From Polyangia bacterium (GTDB taxonomy: Bacteria; Myxococcota_A; Polyangia; Nannocystales; Nannocystaceae): DNA of 56,114 bases. Shown piece after piece: positions 33,946 through 44,064 of the stretch (its first letter is position 1; every line of letters begins with the position of its first letter). The notes beneath the pieces are model-generated. The model was given only the letters and a program-made list of their open reading frames with translations, was not told the origin of the DNA and ran no database searches. The translations under genes and the position numbers were made by a program. The stretch covers positions 1-56,114 of the forward strand of contig JAUIFF010000024.1 of NCBI GenBank assembly GCA_030429545.1, read 5' to 3'.

Positions 33946-36453
33946 AAATATCTGGGCAGCTTGCTGCGCTCGCCCCAGGCACTCGAGGGCATCGACTTGA
34001 CTTTGCTGCACACCGGTGGCCCACGAAGTTTGTGCCAACCCGGCCCGGGTGTAGATATCGGCAGCGCGCTGCAACAGGTCGCGTGCCTCGGTGCACCGGT
34101 TGAGACATACGAGCTCGTCGGCAGTTTCCCACAGCGCGAGCGCGACCTCGGCGTGGTCGGGGCCTAGTTGGGACTGTCGAAGTTCGAGCCCGCGGCGAAC
34201 GTGCCACTCGGCGGTTACATGATCCCCCGCGCGCCGATGGACATAGCCCAATCCCGACAACGCGGCCGCAGCCGCGGGGTCATCATCGCGGCGCAGCACC
34301 GACAGTGCACGTTGCAAGAAAAACTCCCCCTCCGCGAGGCGTCCGACGCTGGCCAACGCCAACCCCAAACCGGAGTGTGCACGGGCCACAAATGGGTCGT
34401 CGGGGCCGTATGCTTGTTCGACAATCGTCAAAGCCTGCTGCAGGCAATCGATCGCAACACTGCCATCGCCTAGTCGCAGGTAAATCGTCCCGAGCTGGAT
34501 AAGCGAACGCCCGACGGACGGGTGGCGGGGCTCAAATGCCTTGGCCAACTCGTAGGCACGCTCGGCGTGGCGCTGTGCCTCGTCGATACGAGCTGTTTTG
34601 ACGTCGAGCCACGCGAGGTTATAAAGCGTCACCGCACGGTCGAGTTTGCCCCGCTCCGGGAGCTCGAGTGCTGCGAGATAGGCCGTGCGCGCGGTGTCGT
34701 AGTCGCCCATCTGCGATGCGACCAACCCCTGCACTTCCAACATCCCCACCTTGATATAGGCAGGCACCCCCTTGCGAAGTACCGCACCCCGGGCATGCCA
34801 CCCCCACAATCTCGCCTCGGTAAACCGTGTGCGATAGCTACCGAGCAAAAACAACATCTCGACCGCAGCCAGGGCTTCGATGGTTTTATGTTCGCTGCGC
34901 TCGGCGAGTTCGCTACTCGCCAACACGAGCTTCTCGGCCGAGGTCGGGTCGCCGGTTGTCCTGCGCAGGACACCGAGTTCAAACAGGGCCTCGGCCACCA
35001 ACGGCTCATAGCCGATGTCCCGAGCCCTGGCGGCGATCGACTCGGCGAGCTCGAGCCCTTCGTTGTAGTGGCCGAGTCGCTCGAGGGCCTCCGCGGTATC
35101 GAGTTGTTCGCGCAGGTCGGCCACCTCCTGGGCAACCTCGGCCGGGGGAGGACGCACCGTGGCCGTCAGCACATCGACGTCGCTGCAACCATCGAGTGGC
35201 GTGAGGCTCTGTGCGGCTCGCTCGGCAGCTTGTGGTGCGAGCTCCTTGGCCTTGGCCAACTGGTCGACGAGCGCACGGAACTCAGACAGACGGGCGCGCA
35301 GGCACCCAACCCGGAGGTCCATCAGCGCCACGGACTGCTCGCCCCGGACTTCGGTCGCCTGCCTGGCCTCGACGTAGCTTCGCAGCCACTCACGTGTATA
35401 TTCATCTAAAGTTGGTTCGACACGTCGCCACGAAGCCTCGCCACCGCGGGCAACCAAAACCTGGCGCACCTGCTGTTTGGCCTGAAGCGACCAGACCGTG
35501 TCGAGCTGGCGCCTGCCGTCGTCGGCTGGGCTGTCCGCCCCGCTCCACACCCACGCTGCAAGCACCAAACTCAGCAGCGCTCCCGCAAGTGTCCACCAAC
35601 GGTTACGTCGACTCCGTCGCGGGTATCGCTCGAGCTCGCGGACAACCTCATCCATCGACGCAAACCGGCTGTCGGGATCAACCGCAAGCCCCTGCTCGAC
35701 CAGGCGTTGCAGCCCGCGTGGGACCTTGGCATTGGGCACCTGCAGTCCACTTCGTTTCGCGTCCTGCAGCGCCTGCGGATCCTCGCCGACAAACGGCCTG
35801 CGTCCATACAAAGCCTCGAACAGCGACACGCAAAACGAGTAGATATCCGCACGTGCTTCGATCAGACCTCCGTGCACAGTTTCGGGCGCCATATACCCTG
35901 GCGTCCCCCCGCCACCGTGGTTGCCCCCTTCGACGGCAAGGCCAAAGTCGACCACTTTCACGGCTCCGCGTTTCCCCACCACAACATTGGCCGGCTTAAA
36001 GTCGCGGTGCACCAACCCGGCCGCATGGGCAGCTGCCAGCCCTCTCCCCGCTTTTGCAAACACCTCACAGATCGCATGCCAATCCCCGCGATGGTCTGCG
36101 AGCCATACGCCGAGGTCACGGCCCTCGACCAACTCCATCGCCAAGAACACCTGCTCGCCTGAAACTCCCACGTCGTACACCCCGATGACGTTTTCGTGGC
36201 TGAGGCGGGCAAGCGCTCGCGCTTCGCTCACAAGCCTTCGCCCGTGCACCCCCCCGGCGCGCAACCGCTTGACCGCCACCTTTCTATCGAGCTCAGGGTC
36301 GTAGGCGGCATAGACCTCACCCATTGCCCCCTGCCCCCGAAGCTCCAAAATCACAAAGCGTCCGATTTGCTCACCCCGATGCGGCTGCCGTTTTGGCAGT
36401 TGGGTCGCGCTGGTCTCGTCTCGGGTTGTGTCGCACTCGTTATCGCACAGCAT
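33868..36453 (-). CDS. Ser/Thr protein kinase with TPR repeats
   Basis: The 861-residue protein has a complete Hanks-type kinase domain: GQGAMGEVY, VAVKRL with the ATP Lys, HRDFKPANVV, VVDFGLA, and GTPGYMAPE. A transmembrane helix follows (WWTLAGALLSLVLAAWVW, ~residue 285), and then a large extracytoplasmic region of TPR-like repeats (ARTAYLAALELPERGKLDRAVTLYNLAWL, AIDCLQQALTIVEQAYGPDDPFVARAHSGLG). It is active by motif. The final residues after IFADTPIS are encoded by the adjacent tandem repeat and look acquired. It is convergent with the FHA-LuxR gene and divergent from the lipoprotein gene at 36753. Confidence 0.92.
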   Translation of the reverse strand: MLCDNECDTTRDETSATQLPKRQPHRGEQIGRFVILELRGQGAMGEVYAAYDPELDRKVAVKRLRAGGVHGRRLVSEARALARLSHENVIGVYDVGVSGEQVFLAMELVEGRDLGVWLADHRGDWHAICEVFAKAGRGLAAAHAAGLVHRDFKPANVVVGKRGAVKVVDFGLAVEGGNHGGGGTPGYMAPETVHGGLIEARADIYSFCVSLFEALYGRRPFVGEDPQALQDAKRSGLQVPNAKVPRGLQRLVEQGLAVDPDSRFASMDEVVRELERYPRRSRRNRWWTLAGALLSLVLAAWVWSGADSPADDGRRQLDTVWSLQAKQQVRQVLVARGGEASWRRVEPTLDEYTREWLRSYVEARQATEVRGEQSVALMDLRVGCLRARLSEFRALVDQLAKAKELAPQAAERAAQSLTPLDGCSDVDVLTATVRPPPAEVAQEVADLREQLDTAEALERLGHYNEGLELAESIAARARDIGYEPLVAEALFELGVLRRTTGDPTSAEKLVLASSELAERSEHKTIEALAAVEMLFLLGSYRTRFTEARLWGWHARGAVLRKGVPAYIKVGMLEVQGLVASQMGDYDTARTAYLAALELPERGKLDRAVTLYNLAWLDVKTARIDEAQRHAERAYELAKAFEPRHPSVGRSLIQLGTIYLRLGDGSVAIDCLQQALTIVEQAYGPDDPFVARAHSGLGLALASVGRLAEGEFFLQRALSVLRRDDDPAAAAALSGLGYVHRRAGDHVTAEWHVRRGLELRQSQLGPDHAEVALALWETADELVCLNRCTEARDLLQRAADIYTRAGLAQTSWATGVQQSQVDALECLGRAQQAAQIFADTPISARGRPSRLGTQWGCSTPGF

Positions 36454-36752
36454 CCGCCCCCCGAAGAACTAGCGTTCGGCACCAAAATGCGGGTCGATAC
36501 TTGAGTCCGGTGCGCCTAGGCGAATGTTTCACCCGCACGCGACAAACGTCTGTCCCCGATTCTTGCGCCCGTTTTCGGGCCGCACAACAAGCTCCGGCGC
36601 GAGCCCACGGGCCGGTTCAGAACTTTACCCGTAAAACTTGAAAGCATCCGTAATTTTGCCGATGCCCCCCCGCTTGGGTTTAGGGACACTAAAGCTCGTA
36701 CTTGGGCTCGCCGCGTCGATACCGAACGCTGGCAATTCTGTGGAGGTGAAGC

Positions 36753-37646
36753 ATGTACAATCCCTATAAGACAAGTGTTGTATTACTCATTGGTTGTCTC
36801 GTGGCGTGTGCACAGGGCACATCGGACACCGCAATGTCAACAACACGGGCAACGATCCCGACAACAGGCGTCGAGCCAACTGCGGGAACAGGCGATCCGG
36901 GCACACAAACCGACGCCGGCACAAGCAGTGGCGAGGGCACTGCAAGCTCCGACACCGGCCCGGCGACCACCGACGCGAGCGATTCGGATGACCCAACCGA
37001 GGACCCCGCCAGTGAAACCGAGGATACCGACGCGACCGACAGTGACGCGACCGACAGTGAGACGACTGGAGCAACCGAAGGCGAGACAACCGAAGGCGAG
37101 ACAACCGAAGGCGAAACAACCGAAGGCGAAACAACCGAAGGCGTCTGCGATGAAAATGATGTCTGTTGCCTCGCCGAGGATGAACTGCCACCCCACGCAT
37201 TGCTCGACTCGTTTCTCGCCAAATACGGCGAGGATGCCATGCCCAAAACCGCCGACGAAGTGAAAGACTTTGAGCCCTTTGTCGACGATTACTACATGGC
37301 GTGGTCCGACGAGAATGCTGGCAACGAGCTAATCGATGCGGAAAATGGCGGCATCATTGAAGCGAATATCGAACAGGGCCGAACACTTTCGCGTGAGGCC
37401 GCCGAGCTGTCGCTCCCAGACCAGGCCACAATCCTCAATGTCCGCGAAGACCCGATCGTGATTGTCGACCTCGGCACGCCGGAACCGTGTCACGGCATCG
37501 GTTGGGGTTGGGGCTCACTGCTGTTTGAAGCCGAGGACATGTCGATTGGGGAACTGGTGTACCTTTATGTCGGGTACTGCTCCGACGGCGATGTCGAGGC
37601 GTTTTTCTACTCGGATCAGGCTGTCGAAATCTGTGCGCCAAGCTAG
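36753..37646 (+). CDS. Thr/Glu-rich lipoprotein of unknown function
   Basis: The 297-residue protein has lipobox LVAC19 and a long Thr/Asp/Glu linker (residues ~20-130) ending in five GETTE repeats. A globular C-terminal domain follows (CDENDVCCLAEDELPPHALLDSFLAKYG, VREDPIVIVDLGTPEPCHGIGWGWGSLLFEAEDMSIGELVYLYVGYC). GGAGGTG lies 5 bp upstream of ATG 36753. The last codons (AVEICAPS) fall in a tandem repeat. No family is recognised. The 300-bp region before it is a divergent promoter spacer shared with the kinase gene, with no other feature seen. Confidence 0.8.
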   Translation: MYNPYKTSVVLLIGCLVACAQGTSDTAMSTTRATIPTTGVEPTAGTGDPGTQTDAGTSSGEGTASSDTGPATTDASDSDDPTEDPASETEDTDATDSDATDSETTGATEGETTEGETTEGETTEGETTEGVCDENDVCCLAEDELPPHALLDSFLAKYGEDAMPKTADEVKDFEPFVDDYYMAWSDENAGNELIDAENGGIIEANIEQGRTLSREAAELSLPDQATILNVREDPIVIVDLGTPEPCHGIGWGWGSLLFEAEDMSIGELVYLYVGYCSDGDVEAFFYSDQAVEICAPS

Positions 37647-37966
37647 CCCGCGCAGCTCCCAAACCCGATGTGGCTTTTCAGACATCTACCTGCCATCGGG
37701 TTGGAAGCACGGCGTCGATTATCGTGCCAAGACGGCCTGTCGAAATCTGTGCGCCAAGCTAGCCCGCGGTTGCCAAACACGATGTGTCTTTTCAGACATC
37801 TTCCCGCCATCGGGGTTGGGGGCACAGCGTCGGTTATCGTGCCAAGACGGCCTGTCGAAATCTGTGCGCCACGCTAGCCCGCGCGGCTCCCTACCCAATG
37901 TGGCTTTTCAGACATCTACCTGCCATCGGGGTTGGGAGCACGGCGTCGGTTATCGTGCCAAGGCGG
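37621..37966. repeat. 115-116 bp tandem repeat bridging two convergent gene ends
   Basis: Three copies start with ctgtcgaaatctgtgcgcca at 37621, 37737 and 37852. Each contains gctagcccgcg, ttttcagacatct and cgtgccaagacggcctg. Copy 1 encodes the C-terminus and stop of the lipoprotein gene; the end of copy 3 encodes the C-terminus of the convergent metallo-hydrolase gene. Confidence 0.9.
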
Positions 37967-39215
37967 CCTGGGGAACCTCTGATTGCGACGCGACTTTGTC
38001 GGGCTCGTCGAGCCCCGATGAGCGCACCGGGTATTGCTCGGCCGTTTGCCACGGCACGTCCGGCCACCAGCGCTCGATGGGTGGGGGGCTTGATGGCTCG
38101 ATGCTCTGTCCCAACTGCGGCACCACCAGTTGCACCCCGGCATTTTGGGCGGCGACAATCAGCCGCTCAGCGGGTTCAACCCAACTGTGGAGCGCCAAGT
38201 CAAAGGTGCCCCAGTGAACCGGCATCATCACCCGGCCGCGGACATCGAGGTGGGCCTGCAACGCCTGCTCGGGACCAAGGTGGACATCGGCCCAGCGCTG
38301 GTTGTAGGCACCCGACTCGATCATCGTGAGGTCAAAGGGTCCGAGCCGCTGGCCTATTTCGGCAAACCCCGGGAACATGGCCGTATCGCCACTATAGAAT
38401 GCTCGTCGCTCACTGCCGATAAACGCCCAACCAGCCCACAAGGTCGCGTCGCGGTCCAACACAAACCGGCCGGAAAAGTGCCGTGCCGGGGTGGCGACCA
38501 CCCGCACGTCGGCAACCCTGTGCTCGCCCCACCAATCGAGTTCGACGATCTGCTCCGGGGCAACCCCCCAGGACTCGAGGTGTGCACCCACGCCGAGAGG
38601 TACCAAGAACGTGGGCACCCGGTCGACGAGCTTTCGAATCGTCGACGCATCGAGGTGATCGTAGTGGTCGTGTGAAATCACGACGGCATCGATTGCTGGG
38701 AGTTCATCGAGCGCAACCGGTGGGCTGTGAAACCGTGCCGGCCCCATAAAGCTCCACGGAGACGCACGCTTGCCCCACACCGGGTCGACAAGCAGGCGCA
38801 CGCCATCGAGTTCGACAAGCAGGGTCGAGTGCCCCAGCCAGGTGACGCGAAGACTGTCCTCGGGGGCTCGGCCAAGCACCTTGCTCGTGTCTGGAAACAC
38901 CGGTGGCGGTTGCTCCGGAGAGGTGTGTGGCGCACCCTTGATCCAATCGCGCAGGATCGGGCCAAGACTCGGTTCGACCGCGGGCAACCGGTTGACAAAC
39001 TGCCGCTTGTCGACATTGAACTGTGGTGATTGGGAGATTTGCTCGAGCCGCGCACCCGTGGGCCGCGAACCGAGATTGGACCATGCACTGATCATGAGAA
39101 TTCCTGCCAGACAAAATAAAACGGCAAACACATACCCGAGCCGACGGGCCCAGCGGCGAGCAAAACTCGCCAGGGCTCGCCCTTTGCGGGCGTTGGAAGG
39201 AGGCTCCGTCGACAT
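37950..39215 (-). CDS. membrane-anchored MBL-fold metallo-hydrolase (NAPE-PLD/UlaG-like)
   Basis: The 421-residue protein has an N-terminal basic segment and one transmembrane helix (LGYVFAVLFCLAGILMISA). A beta-lactamase-fold domain follows with VTWLGHSTLLVELDG, the zinc motif SHDHYDHLD, PARHFSGR, YSGDTAMF, and a late PVHWGTFDLALHSW. The SGPARFHSPPV-type insertion and overall order resemble N-acyl-phosphatidylethanolamine phospholipase D and UlaG relatives, so a phosphodiester or lactone substrate is likely. The last residues (ASQSEVPQAALAR) are encoded by the tandem repeat. It lies 36 bp downstream of an aldo/keto reductase gene and is probably co-transcribed. Confidence 0.88.
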   Translation of the reverse strand: MSTEPPSNARKGRALASFARRWARRLGYVFAVLFCLAGILMISAWSNLGSRPTGARLEQISQSPQFNVDKRQFVNRLPAVEPSLGPILRDWIKGAPHTSPEQPPPVFPDTSKVLGRAPEDSLRVTWLGHSTLLVELDGVRLLVDPVWGKRASPWSFMGPARFHSPPVALDELPAIDAVVISHDHYDHLDASTIRKLVDRVPTFLVPLGVGAHLESWGVAPEQIVELDWWGEHRVADVRVVATPARHFSGRFVLDRDATLWAGWAFIGSERRAFYSGDTAMFPGFAEIGQRLGPFDLTMIESGAYNQRWADVHLGPEQALQAHLDVRGRVMMPVHWGTFDLALHSWVEPAERLIVAAQNAGVQLVVPQLGQSIEPSSPPPIERWWPDVPWQTAEQYPVRSSGLDEPDKVASQSEVPQAALAR

Positions 39216-39251
39216 CGCTATGTCCCTTATGACACGGATTGGGTCGATTGG

Positions 39252-40280
<1,029 letters not shown>

Positions 40281-40325
40281 GATTTTTCCTTGCCTTTGAC
40301 CTCGGCCAGCACCCTGGTTCCGAAG

Positions 40326-40341
40326 TACACTGCACAGTGTA
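40326..40341. promoter_or_regulatory. candidate TetR operator
   Basis: TACACTG-CA-CAGTGTA is a perfect 7-bp inverted repeat with a 2-bp centre, lying between the divergent aldo/keto reductase and TetR genes. It partly repeats as agtgtaga just after. Its size and place are typical of TetR sites. Confidence 0.5.
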
Positions 40342-40400
40342 GTGTAGACTTGAAAAACGTCAAGAGAAAAGTAAACTAGTCCGTAAAGTTTTTGAGCCCC

Positions 40401-41021
40401 GTGAAACGCGAACCACCAAAACCAGAGTCACGAAGCCAGCGAAAACGCGCCGCCATCATCGAAGCCGCCGCCAACACGTTTCGCGACGAGGGCTACGACA
40501 CCACCAGCATGGACCGTATCGCCGAGGTTGCCGGCGTCTCCAAGCGGACTGTCTACAATCACTTTGGCAGCAAAGAAGCCCTGCTCACCAGTGTCTTTCA
40601 CCACTACCTCGCACAGATGCGAGACCATCTGCAAATCGCGTGGGACCCGACGTGCCCGGTGGTCGACCAACTCCGGAAGTTTGCCCAACGAAAAGTCGAC
40701 ACCGTCGAAAACCCACTGTGGATGGGGCTTACACGCATGGCTTTAGGAGTATTTATCCACCGGCCCGAGCTCGCCCAGCAAACCACCGCACAGGCCGACC
40801 AAAACGAAGACTCGCTAGTTGTCTGGCTGCGCCAAGCACATCAGGCCGGACAACTCCAGGTACCACAACCCGAGCGCGCGGCGGCCCAGTTTTGGGCACT
40901 GATCAAGGGCCAACTTTTCTGGCCCGCCATCTTTGACCCGACCAGTGCACCGCAGGGGGCCGAACGCGAGGCGGTTATCGATGACGCGATCGAGACTTTT
41001 TTGCGGCGGTTTGGTGTTTAG
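40401..41021 (+). CDS. TetR-family transcriptional regulator
   Basis: The 206-residue protein is taken to start at GTG 40401 (VKREPPKPESRSQRKRAAI). The N-terminal helix-turn-helix reads AANTFRDEGYDTTSMDRIAEVAGVSKRTVYNHFGSKEALL. The C-terminal domain (WMGLTRMALGVFIHRPELAQ, RAAAQFWALIKGQLFWPAIF) resembles the AefR/TetR_C type. An upstream TTG at 40392 is a weaker start. It probably represses the divergent aldo/keto reductase and metallo-hydrolase genes. Confidence 0.93.
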   Translation: MKREPPKPESRSQRKRAAIIEAAANTFRDEGYDTTSMDRIAEVAGVSKRTVYNHFGSKEALLTSVFHHYLAQMRDHLQIAWDPTCPVVDQLRKFAQRKVDTVENPLWMGLTRMALGVFIHRPELAQQTTAQADQNEDSLVVWLRQAHQAGQLQVPQPERAAAQFWALIKGQLFWPAIFDPTSAPQGAEREAVIDDAIETFLRRFGV

Positions 41022-41783
41022 CGAACGAACGCCCAAAGCACGATGTACAGTGGTCACGTGACGACAGGACGACATACCTTGGATGAACTCCTCAGACTTA
41101 TGGCGCCGATTACACGAATGAGTTGGGGCAATCCTTGGTACCCATTGGTCTAAATAGCGGTGACGTACGCCACTTCGTCCCATAGTAGTACCAAATCCCG
41201 GCGTCGGCCGGCTCAATGCAGCGGAAGGGTTCGACGCGAGCAACTCGGCACACGCACGGGTGATATGTACTGCTCGATGGTTGTAGCTGCATTTAAGTGC
41301 CGAACGGCCAAAACGAACGCGCTTGTGCGGGAACACGACAACCCTGTCGAGTCAAAATCGACTACCAACCGCACGCCTACGTGAGCCAGTTGCTTCCGGG
41401 CGAACACCTGTACCGCCATCTGGAGGAGGAGCGACCAACGAGCACGGGCGCACGGTCTCGTCACTGCCCTCCCCCTGTGAGGACTGGAGGTGTCCCCGGG
41501 GGCACACCAACGATTGCGCTTCAACAATCTGAAATCACGCCTGGCATGGGATGTGCTTGTACTGATCGCCAACCCGATGGAGGTCTCGCCGATGTTTACC
41601 TATCCCCACGCATTGCTACGCTCGACCGGGCTCGGCCACAACGCTCCCGACTGGCCTGAGGACCTGGAGAAGTGTATAGACAAGCCCGGCCGATACGACT
41701 GGCTACCGCACGAAATTGCACGAACCCAACTGCTCTCACATCGGGAATTGCGGTACTGTCAGGACCAATGCGAGGCACACACG
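41022..41783. other. gene-poor interval
   Basis: No convincing gene or known repeat was found in these ~760 bp. The kinase frame is open upstream of its chosen start to about 41490 (with RSTGLGHNAPDWPEDLEKC), but this part has no kinase-like look and may be either an N-terminal extension or chance. Confidence 0.5.
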
Positions 41784-43001
41784 ATGAGCGAAGATAGTGT
41801 CACCATCGACGCTGACCTCGACCAGGGCTATGTCCCGGCAAAGCCGTTCGCCGACACTGCTTTCGCTACCCCGGTGCCCGTGCCAGGCTCGCCGAACGCG
41901 AGCCCGATCAGTGAGTTCACAGATACCGAAGTTGGTTCCGGTACGAGAGCGACGAACCTCGCTACGCCGGGACTTCCATCGAGAATCGACCGCTACCTCA
42001 TCATCCGCCAGCTCGGTGCCGGGGGGATGGGTGTGGTCGCGGAGGCCTACGACCCCGAACTCGACCGAAAACTGGCCATCAAAATCCTGCGCGACAAGCA
42101 TCAATCCGCGTCACCGCTGCGACTCATCCGCGAAGCCCAGGCGCTCGCCCGTCTGTCCCACCCCAACGTCGTCCAGGTCCACGATGTCGGTTTTGATGAT
42201 CAACGGGTTTTCATTGCGATGGAGCTTATCCAAGGGCAAACCCTTGCGACCTGGATGGGTGCCGAGCAACGACCGTGGCAAGACGTTGTAGACATGTTTG
42301 TTCAGGCAGCTGAAGGGTTGCGGGCGGCCCATGCCGAAGGATTGATCCACCGTGACTTCAAACCCGAAAATGTACTTGTCGATGCTGAGGGGCGTCCACG
42401 CGTCGTCGACTTTGGACTCGCTCGCGAACTGTCCTTTGAACCACAGACAAGTGCACCCGACCTAAAAGTCCTGCTAAATACATCGATGACCCGCACCGGC
42501 GCCATCATGGGTACGCCCGCCTATATGGCCCCAGAGCAGTGGCTCGGTCAGGAGGCGACCAAGGCCAGTGATGTGTTTGCGTTTTGTGTCGCGCTTGTCG
42601 AAGCCCTCTACGGCGAACGCCCATTTGCGGGTAACACCATCGGCGAGCTTGCCCTTGCTGTACACGATGGGAACTGGAATCCTCCGCCGCAACCGAACAT
42701 CCCAGCCTGGCTCGTGGCGGTGCTGCGCCGGGGCTTGGCGACGTCGCCGGACGAGCGCTACTCGTCGATGGACGAGCTGCTCGAGGAGCTCCGTCGTGAC
42801 CGGCACGTACTCCGCAGGCGGCTAATCTCGGCCGGAGTACTTGTAGCCGCAATGAGTTCGGTAGGGTTAGGAGCCTGGGCCTATGCCAACGATGAACCGT
42901 GCACAGGCGTGGGCGAACGCATCGAGATACCGAACGCGCCCGTGAACTTCGCGGGCTGGCCGAGGCATGGGTCGAACGCGTACCAGGCCGACCTGACTTA
43001 G
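41784..43001 (+). CDS. Ser/Thr protein kinase, truncated by frameshift/deletion
   Basis: The 405-residue frame starts MSEDSVTIDADLDQGYV and holds a complete kinase domain: LGAGGMGVVAEAYD, LAIKILRD with the ATP Lys, HRDFKPENVLV, VVDFGLAR, and GTPAYMAPEQW. A transmembrane helix (LISAGVLVAAMSSVGLGAWAYA) follows. The usual DEPCTGVGERI segment that begins the external part is present, but the frame then runs into a stop at 42999-43001, while TPR-like sequence continues in another frame. Relatives continue into several hundred residues of TPR. The catalytic part may still be functional. Confidence 0.85.
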   Translation: MSEDSVTIDADLDQGYVPAKPFADTAFATPVPVPGSPNASPISEFTDTEVGSGTRATNLATPGLPSRIDRYLIIRQLGAGGMGVVAEAYDPELDRKLAIKILRDKHQSASPLRLIREAQALARLSHPNVVQVHDVGFDDQRVFIAMELIQGQTLATWMGAEQRPWQDVVDMFVQAAEGLRAAHAEGLIHRDFKPENVLVDAEGRPRVVDFGLARELSFEPQTSAPDLKVLLNTSMTRTGAIMGTPAYMAPEQWLGQEATKASDVFAFCVALVEALYGERPFAGNTIGELALAVHDGNWNPPPQPNIPAWLVAVLRRGLATSPDERYSSMDELLEELRRDRHVLRRRLISAGVLVAAMSSVGLGAWAYANDEPCTGVGERIEIPNAPVNFAGWPRHGSNAYQADLT

Positions 43002-43915
43002 AAGCAATGTTAAAAAGTAATGTCGGCCTGCTACTGCTCAACAGCGGCGACCGTGAGGCTGCCGAGCCATTGCTCGAGCAGGCCCTGCACCTCGCCGAGT
43101 CGACGCCGTTAGCCAACCCGATCGACATCGCCTGGAATTATCGGTTTGAGTACGCCAACTCGCTCACCGACTCGGCGCGCAAACAGGAACTGTTTCAACA
43201 ATCCAAACGCGAACTTGTCGAACAACTCGGGGACACCCATGCACTTGTTCTCCGGCTCGACTACCTGATCGCGACCTCCACGTCTTCGCCGGAGGATGTG
43301 CTCGAACGCCTTGATGGTACCTGCCAAGCCTATGCGACCCACTACCCAGAGCTCGCCGATGTCTGTCTTCACTGCGGGGCTTTGCAGGCGCAGTTTTTCG
43401 ATGCGATGGGGCGTCAAGCCGATGCCGCGGAGGCGATGACACAGGCGCTGACCTGTCGTATCGAGCCAAAGGAACTCGCTATCAAACACCGGCTTTTTAC
43501 AGGTGAGCGACTTTTGTTTGCAAACCAACCCGAGGCTGCCGAACAACAATTTGCGAAGTCCATCGACGAACTTGGATCGTTCAAGGAATGGTGGAATCAG
43601 GTACTTTTTGCCCAGGCTTTGCTCGGCCGCGGGCGGGCTTTGCTCGCACTTGGGCGGGCCAACGAAGCCGTTTTGCCACTCGACCGAGCACGGTCGATTC
43701 TCGAACCTATCGCCACAACCCAAAAACGGGCGAAGTACGGCGATCTTCTTGCACGGACAAACGAAAACCTCGCACAGGCGATCAGCCGTTCCGACGCGGC
43801 CGCAACGGAGCAAGAAAAAATCGCGGCTCTGCGCACCCAGGCCGTGGCGTACTATCGCAGCGCCGGCAAGGGTTACGAGCAACGTGTGGCAAACATCGAG
43901 CAATCGCGCCCGTAG
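42899..43915 (+). pseudogene. TPR-containing 3' part of the split kinase gene
   Basis: This frame, offset by one base from the kinase, encodes TERARELRGLAEAWVERVPG, LKSNVGLLLLNSGDREAAEPLL and further TPR-type helices to VANIEQSRP at 43915. It looks like the external domain of the preceding kinase, detached by a frameshift and probably a deletion near 42925-42935. A start at ATG 43007 is possible, but independent translation has no Shine-Dalgarno support. A palindrome, TGTCCCCGGGGACA, follows the stop at 43916-43929 and may act as a terminator hairpin. Confidence 0.7.
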
Positions 43916-44064
43916 TGTCCCCGGGGACATGCCCGGGGGCAGCTCGATCTGTCCCCGGGTACCGATGTTTTTTGAGTCCAAAATTTCTTTGAGATATCAA
44001 TAAGAAACCGAGTGGCACACCTGATGCTCCTAGAACGGGCAACGCCAAGCCACGGAGTCTCATC

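Noticed and set aside
33579..34013. Minus-strand repetitive open frame in the 33.6 kb array
   Set aside because: It is generated by translation of the tandem repeat and overlaps both flanking genes in other frames.
37621..37966. CRISPR array
   Set aside because: The units are contiguous 115-bp direct repeats with no separate unique spacers, and no cas genes are present. The same reasoning excludes the arrays at 33601, 12669 and 5916.
37462..38217. Plus-strand open frame through the 37.6 kb repeats
   Set aside because: It overlaps the lipoprotein end, the tandem repeat and the metallo-hydrolase end in the wrong frame; repeat translation explains its apparent internal repetition.
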